Shown in pieces: positions 23,336 to 33,989 of a DNA stretch of 64,000 nt. The first letter of the stretch is position 1, and every line of letters begins with the position of its first letter. The DNA is from Venturia oleaginea (lineage: Eukaryota; Ascomycota; Dothideomycetes; Venturiales; Venturiaceae): positions 1,054,001-1,118,000 of the forward strand of contig JABMLP010000008.1 in the NCBI GenBank assembly GCA_013176395.1, written 5' to 3'. The notes under the pieces are model-generated. The model saw only the letters and a list, made by a program, of their open reading frames with translations, ran no database searches and was not told where the DNA came from. Both the position numbers and the translations under genes were made by a program.

Positions 23336-24700
23336 TCATGATACCCAGGGCGGCCCTGAAGTTTCGAATGTGGGCCTTGGCAGGCCTTTGGTGAGGCCGT
23401 CGGCGACCATCTTTGCAGTCCGTATGTACTTGAGAATGATGGAACCTTTGGCGACCTTCTCTCGAATCCAGTGATGCTTTGCGTCCATGGCCTTGTTGAG
23501 GCGGTGTGATTGTGGGTTCTTGGCGAGAGCAATGGCGCCTTGATTGTCAGCATAGATGACTGTAGTGGTAGGACCGAATTCGGGGTTGATCTCGTGAAGT
23601 AGTCGCTGCAGCCAAATGGCCTCTTTTGCTGCATTCGTTTGACCAAAGTATTCGGCCTCACAAGTGTAGAGTGACACTGTAGCTTGTCGTTTGGATGACC
23701 AGCTAATTGCTCCACTGCCGATGTTGAAAAGATATCCAGATGTTGATCGCCTTGTACCGACGTCGCCAGCCCAGTCAGAGTCAGTGAAGCCTACCAGGTT
23801 TTCGAGTTCACCTTTGTAGACGAGTGAGGCAGAGATGGTACCTTTGAGGTAGCGAAGGATGTCTTCCACCAAGGACCAATGTGCGATGGTTGGATTGGCC
23901 GCAAAGCGACTGACGAGAGAGACTGCAAAGGCAATATCAGGCCGGGTACCGAGCATTGCATACATGAGTGACCCGACAGCGGATTGATATTTAGTTCTGA
24001 ACTGAGGGTCTGCACGGTAGTCTTCTTTGGCGGGTTCAGGGCGGCAAGACGGGTTGATTAGAGTGGGTTTTGGATAACAATCGGAGAAGGCATGATCCTC
24101 GAGAATCTTCGTGATGTATGCAGTTTGGTTAATTGCAATTGAGCGATTCTGACGATCCCTCTGAAGTGCCATGCCGAGATAGAACTTTGCCGGCCCTAGG
24201 TCAGTCATCTGAAAGCGCTTGTGCAAGGCATCGTTCAGAAGATTGATCTCGTTCATATCGGGCCCAACAAGCAGAAGATCGTCAACATAGATAGCGACGA
24301 ACAGCTGTCCTTTGTGGAAGACACTGAAATCACTATCTAGCATTGAGAACCCGAGAGAGACAAGGAATGTGGATAGAGTTTCATACCAAACCCTAGGTGC
24401 CTGCTTGGGGCCGTATAATGCACGATTGAGCCGACAGTAGTTATCACCAACCTCGAAGCCACGAGGTTGACAAACGAAGATAGTTTCATCAACCTCGCCA
24501 TAGAGAAAGGCAGTTTTGACGTCCATCTGCTCAATCTCCCAGTCAAGGGAGGCAGCAATAGCAAAGAGAGCTTTGTATGTCATCGGCTTTACCACAGAGG
24601 CAAAGGTATCATGGAAGTTAATGCCGAATTCCTGCTCGAAACCTCTCACCACGTATCTTGCCTTAAATCTCAGCACAGTGCCGTCGGCACCGCGCTTCAA
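23336..24700 (-). pseudogene. copia 2 reverse transcriptase - RNase H
   Basis: 454 open codons. RT motifs include VRGFEQEFGINFHDTFASVV, QMDVKTAFLYGEV, LNRALYGPKQAPRVWYE and the catalytic FVAIYVDDLLLV. RNase H follows with DSDWAGDVGTRRSTSGYLF, EAEYFGQTNAAKEA and YADNQGAIALAKN. Separated from the upstream polyprotein by the local inversion, so no full pol can be made. Confidence 0.87.
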
Positions 24701-24706
24701 TTTGAA

Positions 24707-24864
24707 GGCTCAAGGCGATGAAGGAGGAGATGCATTCAATAGATGACAACAACTTCTGGACACTCACAACACACCCAGAGGGCGCAAGGCCACTGACGGG
24801 TAAGTGGGTGTTCAAACGTTGTTGTCATCTATTGAATGCATCTCCTCCTTCATCGCCTTGAGCC
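24707..24864. repeat. Inverted segment with perfect 47-bp arms
   Basis: Arms 24707-24753 and 24818-24864 are perfect reverse complements; the core 24754-24817 (64 bp) is present only in reversed orientation. Read on the plus strand, left arm plus core encode the RT start that belongs on the minus strand (KAMKEEMHSIDDNN, then FWTLTTHPEGARPLTGKWVF). So the RT N-terminal codons have been turned round. Confidence 0.9.
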
Positions 24865-27607
24865 ATTGAGGAGCATAAGGTGACGACATGGCTTGATTGT
24901 ATGTTGTAGGCTCGAATGGCTCAGTAGAGGCTGCGAGGCTTAGGAAGGAGAGGAGGCAGTAGGCAGAAGATTTGGCGATATTGGCGTGAAAGGCGAGGGT
25001 TGCTTGCTCCTTAGTAAGAACAATAGGTTCGCGATCGTGGGTAGGCTTATATTCATCAATGAGCTTCGCAATTTCTGTGGCTTTGTCGACGCTATAAAGG
25101 CCAATGTATGAGTTAAGGCCTGCAGCAGCCTCACGGGCTCTCTTGCTTGGGCGATCTGGGCGACGTGTTCTCACCGCGACGGAGTGGGATTCTCGTGGTG
25201 GCGCGTCACCCATCACTGATGGAGGGTCAGAGAGATTAGATGAGTCAGAGTTTTCGGAATCTGAGAGAGAAGCCTCTTCGCGAGCTGGTGGTTCAACGCG
25301 TTGAGGGGTTGGTGAGCGAGAGAGATGACCAGGTTGGTTAATGGGTGTGGTTGAGATAGGGAGTTGATGATGATAAGTGATAGGTTGGCGGCGCTTGATG
25401 GATTCGTCGGCGTGAAAGGTTGATGTACGAATGATGCGACCATTTTCAAGCAAGACTTTGTAGATGCTGTGGCCATCGAAGCCAACGAATTTGCCTGCTA
25501 GGGAGCGATCTTTGAAGCCTTTGGTCTTCCTTGTGATGGCCCAGCCGTTGCTACCAAAGATGAGCATATTGGAGACTGAGGGAGCAATGGAGGTCCAGGC
25601 CTCAAAGATGGTCATTGTAAGGCTGGAATGAGGTCCTAAGACGCGTACAAAGTTGGCGTAGACATATGCGAGAGGCCAGTACTTGGTAGGAAGTTGTGAG
25701 GCAATCATAGGGTTTGCCATTGACGAGATGACGCCGTTGAAGCGCTCGGATCGAGGATTCTGCTCAGGATTGTATGGAGTCGTGCAGTGGTGAGTGATGC
25801 CCTGAGAGAGAAGTACGGCTTCATCTGCTGCTTTAACGTATTCTCCTCCATTGTCAGTCTGGTAGAAATGAATTCGCATAGTAGCAGTCTCGTGGGTGAG
25901 CTTGAATTGCTGGAAGAGAGCAAACACCTCAACTTTATGCTTCATGAAATGGACCTCAGAATAGCCAGTATAGTCATCAATGAAGCTGACAACCCATAGT
26001 TCTCCGCGAAAACCACGCGTTGGGTAGGGCCCAGTGACGTCTGAATGAATTAGATCGAGATTGAAGCGCCCTCTCATGATGTGACCAGTGTGAGGTGTCC
26101 TCTTCATCTTCCCAAGCATGCAGGCTTCGCATGGAGGTTGGCGATCGATAGGTCTTGAGAGGTCCATTCCTGCCACCATCTTTTCGAGAGCGCGAATGCG
26201 TGGAGGACTGATGTGTGCAAGCCTTTCACGCCAGAGTTGTAATGTGTCTGAATTGATGGCTGCAAAAGACACGGGTTGACGGCGAAGATGGAGAGGGAAG
26301 ACGCCATTGACGCGACCGGTGGTGAATGTGAACTCGTCTGGGATATAGATTTTGAAGCCTGATGTGTCAACTGAGAAGTTGACGCCTTTAGAGAGAAGTT
26401 GGTCAAAGGATAGCAGATTAACACCTGCCTCAGGGCAATGGTCGACTCCATGAAAGTTTACAGAGCGAAATGAGCCTTTGGTAGTGGTGACCCAGGGTCT
26501 GACTGTGCCTGTACCGATGACTTTTGCTGTAGAGCCTGAGAAACCGCTGAATTGACGCTGTTGAGATGGAAGAAGGGCGCGATATTCAACAAATACAGAG
26601 CGATCCCAGGTAAGGTGACGGCCACAGGCGCTGTCAAGCAGCCATTGGTGAAGGTCAGTCCAAGGGAAGTCCTCTCGAGCCATTAAGGCGGTAACTGTCT
26701 TGGTATCTGGCTTCTTGGTGTCTTCGGTATCAGCACGAGGTCTCTTCTGTTCATTCCTGTTGCCTTTCTGATTGCGAAAGCATTCGTGCTTGGTATGGAA
26801 TGCGCGGTTGCGTTTGGTGCAGTAAGATGCGTGGAATTTGACTGTATCGCCGATGACTTCTTCGCTGTACACGCCTTTTCGCACAAAGGTGGTTGGAATG
26901 AAACGAATAGAGGGTTGAATGACCATTGCAGCGACTGTAGAGTGGGTATTAAGATGACTGCGCTCCTCGTTCCTGACGCGATGAACAGTTTCTTCGAAGG
27001 AGATTGGTTCATTCTTTTCAGTCTTGAGGATGTTGGCGGTCTGATTGAAGGTACTGATGAAAGTATCGAAGGCAGGGCCAAGGTTACCTAGGTAATGTTG
27101 GACGATAAAGGGTACTGGAAGCACGACGTCTGAGTTGAGTTCGTCGAAGGCGCGGATAATACGTCTGAAGTCTTCGGTGTAGGAAAGAAGGTCTGGAGAG
27201 TTCGAGTATGAGAGGCTGTTCCATTCCCTGCATAGTTCTGCGAAGGTGCCGGCGCCTTGAGGTCTGAATCTCCTAAGCAGCTCGTCGCAGAGCTTCTTAA
27301 TAGTGTCGAACTTCGGATCCTTCATCCAGGACTTGGCTTCTGTTCCGAGACGTGTACGAAGGGCGGAGAGAGCGAGTCTTTGTGATTTCTTCCATACGAC
27401 CGATAAGTCTGGGTTGTAGAGTTTCGAGTAGTGACGCCTTCGACAGTAGGAGGTGAGATAGGGTTGTCAAGGATAAGTTCGAAATCCTGATAGAGGAGAT
27501 AGGTGTCCGCCAGTTCAATCCATGTAGTGACCGAGTAACCATCCTGAAGTATTGGTATGTCTTTGAATTTGAAAGATCCAGAGCCGGATCCGGCTTGAGT
27601 TTCAGCC
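24812..27607 (-). pseudogene. copia 2 gag-protease-integrase
   Basis: Gag starts MAETQAGSGSGSFKFKDIPI near 27607. A small deletion near 27433 shifts the frame, and the main open frame runs 27325-24812 (837 codons). Features in order: gag helical domain, zinc-binding residues, a protease-like LLDSACGRHLT (the usual DSG is DSA), integrase His/Cys region (ERLAHISPPRIRAL ... CEACMLGKM), and catalytic DLIHSD, QTDNGGEY and NPRSERFNG (D,D35E). A Ser-rich linker and the start of RT (APQWLKAMKEEMHSIDD) follow. The frame ends where the inverted segment begins. Confidence 0.85.
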
Positions 27608-27672
27608 ATGAGTGTAGATTGAGAATATGAAGACTTAGTGATTGTATCGCATCGTCGCATTCGAGGAGATTT

Positions 27673-27881
27673 GGCTTAAGTTTCAGCCATGAGTGCATGT
27701 CTGCTCACCGTCCTAGCGGGTCACGGAGACATGATGGAGAGATCTGGCTTAAGTTTCAGCCATGAGTGCATATCTGCTCACCGTCCTAGCGGGTCACGGA
27801 GACATGATGGAGAGATCTGGCTTAAATTTCAGCATTGATTGCATGCCTGCTCACCGTCCTAGCGGGTCACGGAGACATGAT
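27673..27881 (-). repeat. 73-bp tandem repeat, about 2.9 copies, in the copia 2 leader
   Basis: Units at 27673-27745, 27746-27818 and 27819-27881 (last partial, more diverged). Each holds GCTCACCGTCCTAGCGGGTC. They lie between the primer-binding site and the gag start, in the 5' untranslated leader. The first bases resemble the start of gag (TTTCAGCCATGAGTG), so the repeat seems to be a duplication that includes gag start-site sequence. Confidence 0.8.
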
Positions 27882-28242
27882 CGAAGACCACTTAGCTAAT
27901 TCAAGGATTTGTATGAGCGATAGGAACTGTACGGGTGATGTTTCTGACGTGTAGGGGAGCGAGAGACCTGAGAAGCGGCGTGAACAGGGCTTGTAGTAAC
28001 TAGAAGCGCAATTGACGAGGTTCTGAGATTTGTCGCGTGCCTTGACGCGAGAGAGATCAGCGGGAGGGTTCGAATGGGTCATAGAAAGCCGTTGGCCGCG
28101 TGGTGATCTATAAATTTTAAGCGTTATTAGCATTGATAATATAATGGAGGTGGGTGTAATTTAGTGAGAATTCTGATTGGTTGAGATACTCAACTCCAAG
28201 GAATCTGCTATGCGTGGTAGGGTAAATTATATATGGGCACAG

Positions 28243-28269
28243 CGGCAGTGCAAGCCCGGGCTCATAACC
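28243..28269 (-). promoter_or_regulatory. Primer-binding site of copia 2 (half-tRNA-iMet type)
   Basis: Next to the 5' LTR the minus strand reads GGTTATGAGCCCGGGCTTGC and continues to a CACTGCC. The plus strand of this stretch looks like the D arm and anticodon stem-loop of initiator tRNA-Met (GCAGTG..GGGCTCATAACC). Confidence 0.7.
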
Positions 28270-28398
28270 TGTCAAAAGGTAGATGAAGCAGACTGAAGTC
28301 TGAATTGATATATGTGGGCATGCCCATATATACACACGATTGAGGGGCTCGTATTCAAGCTAGTACAAATGAGGTGAAAGAAATGAGTTCATTTGACA
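28270..28398 (-). repeat. 5' LTR of copia 2
   Basis: 129 bp, differing from the left LTR by only about four bases, so the insertion is young. Confidence 0.9.
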
Positions 28399-28642
28399 GA
28401 CTCGTCAAGTCTCTCGTTATCCAGAGAGAAGCACACCAGTTTCAAAGCCAGTTGAGCGAATTGCCTTTGACTGGATCCATCACGATGAAGGCTACAACAA
28501 TGACTTCTATACTTGCCACACTCTCTGCACACTATCTCGGATTCCATCTCAGCACACAGTCATTCGCACAAGGGACGTCAAATTCGATCAGAACCACCTC
28601 TAAAAACATCACTATGTCAATGTACTTGGTGTTTCTGAGAGG
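28399..28642 (+). pseudogene. copia 1 integrase remnant after the nested insertion
   Basis: After the second GACTC copy the sequence does not resume with the integrase catalytic core. It goes within about 100 bp to a segment with coding similarity to the post-integrase linker (an HHDEGYNNDFYTCHTLCTL-like reading in a shifted frame). The core with the D,D35E residues is therefore deleted. Confidence 0.5.
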
Positions 28643-30763
28643 GTGACTGATTTCATTGAGGTTCTAACACCACTTCCCAGCCTCACAAGCATGCACTTAG
28701 ATGTCAGTGTGCCATCATCACCAATTAGCAGTACAGAAGTCACAACAGAATCAGGTTTTGGCTTCCAGGAGCTTGACTCAATGGTTGATAATGTCTTCTT
28801 TGATACTGATGAGGTTCCAACCTCAAAATCAATCGATCAAGTGGGACAACTTCCAACTCCGTCTCCAACTCCATCTGTCACTGCTGCGGGTGCGGTTAAT
28901 TCGCCAACTGATGAGTCTCCTCTCTCCTCTACACCAGTATCACCAGTCAATCCAGATCCAGCTCTATTTGCAGGGCCATCAAGGTCATCATACACGATGG
29001 AATATGGTCCAGAAAAGACGATTCTGAGCGACGAAATTCTCACCACCAAGCGTGTCAGGAAGCAACGTCATATTGGGCTTCTTACCACCACTGAAGATCT
29101 ATCTGGTGTTACTTTAGGACTCACTCAAGCCCTATCTTTTGCCTCTGAGGTGAAAAAGGTCCTGGTTAGTTCATTGCCTTCGCCACCAAAGCACTGGAAG
29201 GCGATGCTCAAACACCCTCACCACCAAGGATTCCTTAAGGCAACTCAGAAAGAGCATTCGCGGATTATTGACCAAGGTACTTTTGAGCCAGTTGCATCAC
29301 TACCTGAGGGCCATACAGTGATTCCAAATATGTGGGTTTGGACATACAAGCAAGATTCAGACGAATTCCTGATATCATACAAGGCCAGATTGGTAGTCAG
29401 AGGTGATCTACAAGTCACTTACGCAGAGACCTCTGCAACTACCTTGGCCGCCAGAATATTCCGTGCACTTATGGCCATCATCGCTTATACCGGACTTGAA
29501 ATGAGACAGTTTGACATTGTCAATGCATTCATCAACGCCATTCTTGGAGCTCTGGTATTCATTACCTATCCAGATGGCCTCCCTGGACCACCTGGTGGCT
29601 ATATACGTCTCCGAAGAGCGTTATATGGCCTTAAGCAATCACCCTATCTCTGGCAACAACACTTCACAAAGACCCCCCTCAAACTCGGACTCAAACCAGT
29701 TCCTCGAATCGATTGTCTCTTTACAAATGGCGGCCTCATTGTGCTGTTCTTTGTAGATGACATTATTGTTGCTTGCCCTCCCTCTCAAATGCATCTTTTG
29801 AATGACTTTGAGACCGCCCTAGCCTCAGAATACGACATCAAACGGCTTGGTGAACCTCAATACTTCCTCGGGATTCGGATAATCAGGAACCTCAATGATC
29901 GCTCAATTGCACTCGCTCAAGATGCTTATATTGAAAAGATTTCTTCCCAATTTGGCCTAGACCATGGCAGAGATACCTGGTCACCAATGCCTGCAAGAGA
30001 CCTTCCAAAGAATACGTCAAACGCCTCTCATTCTGACGTCCTCAATTACCAGATGAAGGTAGGCTCAATTGGCTTCGCTGCATACATCACCACGGGCGAT
30101 GTTGCCAAGGCTCATTCATTGCTTTCGGAGCATCTGCAAAACCCTAGCAAAGACCATATTGACGCTGCCAATCAGTGTATTCGCTACTTATGGACCACCA
30201 GATTCTACGGATACCAATACAGAGGTGACTGTGACGCCACTGACTACTTTGTATGTTCATCCGATGCCAGCTTTGCAGATGACTTGGATACCAGACGTTC
30301 ATCTGAAGGCTTCACCTTCTTCCTTTTCGGTGGAATCATCGATTGCAAGGCCACTAAACAAAAGACTGTCACTACCAGTTCCACGGAAGCAGAGTTGCTC
30401 TCTCTAAGTTCAGCCGCACGCGAAATGATGTGGTGGAATCGATTCTTTGAAGCTATTCAGTGCAACCTCCACCAGAACAAGGCTACCATCTTTTGCGATA
30501 ATCGTCAAACCATCAGGATTATGATGGATGACTCTCCTAATTTGCAGACCAAACTACGCCACGTCGACATTCATCGCAGTTGGCTCAAAGAGCAGGTTGC
30601 ACTCGGAAATATCAATATTGAATGGCTTCCTACCAATGCAATGCCAGCAGATGGCCTCACCAAAATCCTCACGCCTCAAGCGTATTCACACTTCATCAAA
30701 CTGCTCAGAATGGTGGACCTTGAGGAAGCCATCAAAGCCCTGAATGAGCCATTCAATGGTTGA
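28643..30763 (+). CDS. copia 1 reverse transcriptase - RNase H (C-terminal pol)
   Basis: Open frame of 706 codons: a Ser/Pro-rich linker, then the copia RT. It includes WVWTYKQDSDEFLISYKARLV, FDIVNAFINA, LRRALYGLKQSPYLW and the catalytic LIVLFFVDDII (FVDD instead of YVDD), then RNase H with DASFADDLDTRRSSEGF, STEAELLSLS and FCDNRQTIRIM. It ends shortly before the 3' LTR. The start codon is only the first in-frame one; the protein was the C-terminal part of a polyprotein. Intact in itself, but detached from gag and integrase. Confidence 0.85.
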   Translation: MTDFIEVLTPLPSLTSMHLDVSVPSSPISSTEVTTESGFGFQELDSMVDNVFFDTDEVPTSKSIDQVGQLPTPSPTPSVTAAGAVNSPTDESPLSSTPVSPVNPDPALFAGPSRSSYTMEYGPEKTILSDEILTTKRVRKQRHIGLLTTTEDLSGVTLGLTQALSFASEVKKVLVSSLPSPPKHWKAMLKHPHHQGFLKATQKEHSRIIDQGTFEPVASLPEGHTVIPNMWVWTYKQDSDEFLISYKARLVVRGDLQVTYAETSATTLAARIFRALMAIIAYTGLEMRQFDIVNAFINAILGALVFITYPDGLPGPPGGYIRLRRALYGLKQSPYLWQQHFTKTPLKLGLKPVPRIDCLFTNGGLIVLFFVDDIIVACPPSQMHLLNDFETALASEYDIKRLGEPQYFLGIRIIRNLNDRSIALAQDAYIEKISSQFGLDHGRDTWSPMPARDLPKNTSNASHSDVLNYQMKVGSIGFAAYITTGDVAKAHSLLSEHLQNPSKDHIDAANQCIRYLWTTRFYGYQYRGDCDATDYFVCSSDASFADDLDTRRSSEGFTFFLFGGIIDCKATKQKTVTTSSTEAELLSLSSAAREMMWWNRFFEAIQCNLHQNKATIFCDNRQTIRIMMDDSPNLQTKLRHVDIHRSWLKEQVALGNINIEWLPTNAMPADGLTKILTPQAYSHFIKLLRMVDLEEAIKALNEPFNG

Positions 30764-31007
30764 ATTGCTCTCCGTCATTACTATCATCATTGCTATTATC
30801 ATGGCGCTAGCCTATTTAGTCGAATGTACAGCTTCTTTCTATATGTTAAATCGTCTCCTTTGCTCATTTTGAGCCCTGTCACTCATTTGGCTATTTTTTC
30901 ACTTCTTTAGCTCGGATTACTTATTTTTGTAACACCAAATCTGGCTCTATCACCAGTTCTTGGCACTTCATTTCAATGCAGAATCACTATTTTATTCTGA
31001 GAGGGTG

Positions 31008-31206
31008 TGTTGCAATATGGTGGTAACACCAACGGTTTCAAAGTCGTTTCAAAACCTGTTTGTTCTCACTCTTGTTTGCTCGGTATCTCTGCGGTGTCAG
31101 AACCTATGTCAGTACACTCTCTTTGTATAGATAGCCCTCATTTTCCACTCAGTTCGAGGGTTATGCAGTCACTCATTGAATTCATACTTTGTGTTGTTCC
31201 ACTTCA
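31008..31206 (+). repeat. 3' LTR of copia 1
   Basis: 199 bp, preceded by a purine-rich GAGAGGGTG stretch (polypurine tract) and followed by the target duplication TATAT. Confidence 0.9.
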
Positions 31207-31211
31207 TATAT

Positions 31212-32557
31212 ATATAGGTACGTTAAAATGGATAGCGAAGGAACCGGTACTTATCCTCCAACGCCTACGTCGTATAGACCTCTCTCAGAGAAGATACGAG
31301 GGGCTTTTTTATCTCAGAGAGATCGGTTCTTGCGACTATAAATAGAGAGTGGGCACACGGCACATCAGCCATTACATACCGCAATAAATCCGAATTATTA
31401 TTTTGCTATGTTTGCTGGCTGTTTTGCCTTCGACTTTCTCTTTGGCTAGTATATCTTTTTTTGATATTTCTAGGTTCCTTTGACTTCATATGTTTATCTT
31501 TTTTTTTTCGGTCGGTTGGGTCTCAGCTTTGGGAGTGTCCCGGTTCGGTTCTCATTTGGTTGTTAATCTTGTTCATGGCTGTTCGGGCTCTAGTGAGCTA
31601 TTACTTCGGGTTTCTTTGTGTCTTCATTGACAATTTTAGATTTTTGCTTTTCGGCGTCTGGAGGGGTGGCATCTCGTTGGGCTGTTTTAGGCATCTTTGC
31701 CAGGCACTTTCACACAGTATGTCATTCAAATGGCCTTGCAGGACTTCAACTTCTCGTCTTTTCATATGCTATCTTGGAATGATCTCTACATTTTTACGAG
31801 CCCTTTCCTGGCTTGAATGGGTGAAATACTTCGGCAGAATCAAGGTAACTGTGAACTTCACACGGGTGCAGGTTAACTAATATCGAGTTTCGTGCATGCA
31901 AAGGATAGAAGGCTACCGGACTTACTATATTATCCAGGCTTCAGTTATCTGTACGCAGCAGTCAGTATTACGACTTTCTCGTAGAGTGTATTCACCTTAG
32001 CAGAATTCACACGTCTAGAAGCTTCTGACAGATTTACTACTTCAAAATCTACAGTATGCCAGCCAGACATCCTAAGGCACTCTTGGCCTCGATTTACAGG
32101 GTACAACGAAGTATTCTTTGAATACTTCATCACATTTTCGAATGGCTGTAGAAATAAGCTGAGATATGTATGCAGGTTCTCATGTACGGCACAAATATAC
32201 TATCCTCTCTTGTCAGCCATCGTCTTAGATGAAAGAGTCCTGTTAACATGGGGCTAAGTATAGTGAAATCGCAGATGCCATTAAATGATACAGTAGCACT
32301 TTTAGCAGCCACCCGGGCGGATCTTCGCAAAGTGAATATGTTCACACTAATATTAATTGACGATTCTGCCTTAGTGACCCAGAAGACTTCATCGCTTTGA
32401 CTCTGCAAATTGGGTTGCAAAGTCAACAGCATTTCCTCGCTCAGACTCTCAATCTCCCAAGAGTACATATAACCACCTGAACCTTCACCCCCAAACTCCA
32501 ATTCTCCAATCATCCAAACACCTAACCTCGAAAAAACAAGAAAAAAAAAACAAGAAG
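31212..32557. other. T-rich non-coding region
   Basis: Long T-rich plus strand (31430-31700). The 139-codon frame at 31461-31880 is made of hydrophobic codons from T-richness and shows no family feature. Nothing else seen. Confidence 0.4.
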
Positions 32558-32845
32558 ATGGACAATAAGCACCCAACCATCCCAGAGTGGGATTCAAACT
32601 CCACTCTCCGCCTCGGACCATACAACATGATCCTGCGCCCCCCAATCTTCGAAACACAACCAGCGAAACCAAATACGGCATCAAGCATGAATCTTCCCGA
32701 CACTGACGCATCAGGACAGGGAAATAGCACAGAAGAGGATACACCAATGGAGGATACAGAGGAATCACTAGATCCGAAGAGGAAGGAGGAGAATCTCCAG
32801 TTGTCACCGGAGGAACTTGGGTTGGAGGGGCTGAGTTTGGGGTAG
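32558..32845 (+). CDS. Small acidic hypothetical protein
   Basis: 95 codons, starting MDNKHPTIPEWDSNSTLRLG and ending LGLEGLSLG. The second half is rich in Glu/Asp (STEEDTPMEDTEESLDPKRK), so it is probably disordered. The start is preceded by a pyrimidine-rich stretch and an A-run, a common fungal 5' UTR layout. No signal peptide or domain is recognised. The long minus-strand frame over the same bases (32130-32807) is most likely its shadow. Unsure that it is expressed. Confidence 0.35.
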   Translation: MDNKHPTIPEWDSNSTLRLGPYNMILRPPIFETQPAKPNTASSMNLPDTDASGQGNSTEEDTPMEDTEESLDPKRKEENLQLSPEELGLEGLSLG

Positions 32846-33195
32846 GAATGCTGGTACTGCGGGGCTTTGTGTTTTGCTGTGAGAGAAAGTTAGATGGTGC
32901 GTTGTCGGTGGTTTTCTAGGCTTTCGTAATAAGGGGGTAAAACCCTCAATAGAAATCCCGGAGTAAATTATCGGGAAACTTCGTTATCTTGATAGGAGAA
33001 ACCGGGGGGAGCTTTGGACTCGAAAATTTCAATAAATGTATTTGCCAGCTACCAATCCCTAGATCCATTACTGAATATCCTTCACATTTACATCAAAATA
33101 CTCCGCCAAAGCAATTGAAGATATCATAGCCCGTCATACCTGTTGAGCCTCCAAGAAGCTAGCTACCGGTAGTAATATCCCCATCTTCTCACCCA

Positions 33196-33817
33196 TCAAC
33201 ACTTATCAAACTTAACAACGACATTCCACCCGTCATCAGTGAAGATCTGGCCTCTCGTCCAAACAATCTTGTCTTCCTTCATATGACATCTATCCGCAAT
33301 AATCCGAGCCCCCTCGGCAATAACGTCAAAGCCACCAGGCTGAATCTCGGACGGATTCTAAGAACGAATTAGCAAAAGGTTCACAGCAACGAGCGAAGAG
33401 TTAGCTAACGTCGTTACCCCAGAATATCGCCGCGTCCCAGGAATAGCTAACACGGATGAATTTGTCTGGGCCGGCGTCGAGGTGAGCAAACCCATGGACG
33501 CTGTTGAGGTGGTCTATCCCAGCTTGAATGTTACGGCTACCCGCCCATCCCCATCTCTTCGCATTGTCACAGGTGTTCGAATTGAAAATGTAGCTCCACA
33601 CGCGCTGCTCGAGTTCCGCTGGGGTTTCCGGGGTCTGATTGATATTGATATCACGCTTCCAGTTTGGGTTTGCTTCGGTGAGTCTGGCGACGACGTTTTG
33701 GTTTGTGCCGGTTACGGTGATGTTGGGGCCGTCGGGAGTGGCTTGGATGGTCCATTGAGGTCCATGACTTGGTATGGGTGTGAGATGTTGATAGATGGTC
33801 GGGCTAGTGTCTACCAT
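33196..33817 (-). CDS. Hypothetical protein, Cys/Trp-containing, 5' end uncertain
   Basis: Two exons are clear on the minus strand: from 33817 or earlier down to 33410, and 33357-33196, joined by a 52-nt intron (GTTAGC..CTTAG). The protein has PTIYQHLTPIPSHGPQWTIQ, CDNAKRWGWAGSRNIQAGI, DKFIRVSYSWDAAIFWGND and after the intron GGFDVIAEGARIIADRCHM, ending VVVKFDKC. Three Cys are visible. Upstream minus-strand sequence around 33980-33865 reads like coding in another frame (SVQHDAAHHVLSALIGFFST), so one or two 5' exons probably exist and might include a signal peptide. The family is not recognised. Confidence 0.5.
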
Positions 33818-33989
33818 ACTTAGTATTCGTAATACAGTATTCAATGATATAATGGTTGTGTACCTGAGTACTGAAGAAGCCAATCAAGGCGGAAAGAACA
33901 TGATGAGCAGCATCGTGCTGGACTGACTGTACTGGAGTTTTGTTCGGGTTTGCAGCTGTTGAAGTGGCTGAGAAGGTGAGCTAGAAGAT

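Larger units (their letters stand above)
23012..28398 (-). mobile_element. Ty1/copia retrotransposon 2, nested in copia 1, minus strand
   Basis: 5387 bp with 129-bp LTRs at 23012-23140 and 28270-28398 (TGTCAAAAG...TTTGACA) and the target duplication GACTC at 23007-23011 and 28399-28403. A polypurine tract (TCAGGGGGGC on the minus strand) adjoins the left, 3' LTR. It encodes gag-protease-integrase and RT-RNase H. It is inactivated by a frameshift in gag near 27433 and by an inverted segment between integrase and RT at 24707-24864. Confidence 0.92.
20613..31206 (+). mobile_element. Ty1/copia retrotransposon 1, interrupted by a nested copia
   Basis: Two 199-bp LTRs (20613-20811 and 31008-31206) with only a few differences, beginning TGTTGCAATATGG and ending CA. 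The 5-bp target duplication TATAT is at 20608-20612 and 31207-31211. Without the nested element (23012-28398 plus duplicated GACTC) it is about 5.2 kb, a normal copia length. gag and protease are at the left and RT/RNase H at the right; most of the integrase core is missing at the join after 28403. Gag has a stop and frameshifts, so it is dead. Confidence 0.9.

Noticed and set aside
31461..31880. 139-codon hydrophobic plus-strand frame
   Set aside because: Hydrophobicity follows from T-rich DNA; no family feature.
32130..32807. 225-codon minus-strand frame
   Set aside because: Shadow of the small acidic plus-strand ORF and its leader; no motifs.
33482..33823. 113-codon plus-strand frame
   Set aside because: Antisense shadow of the minus-strand hypothetical gene, which has an intron and better composition.
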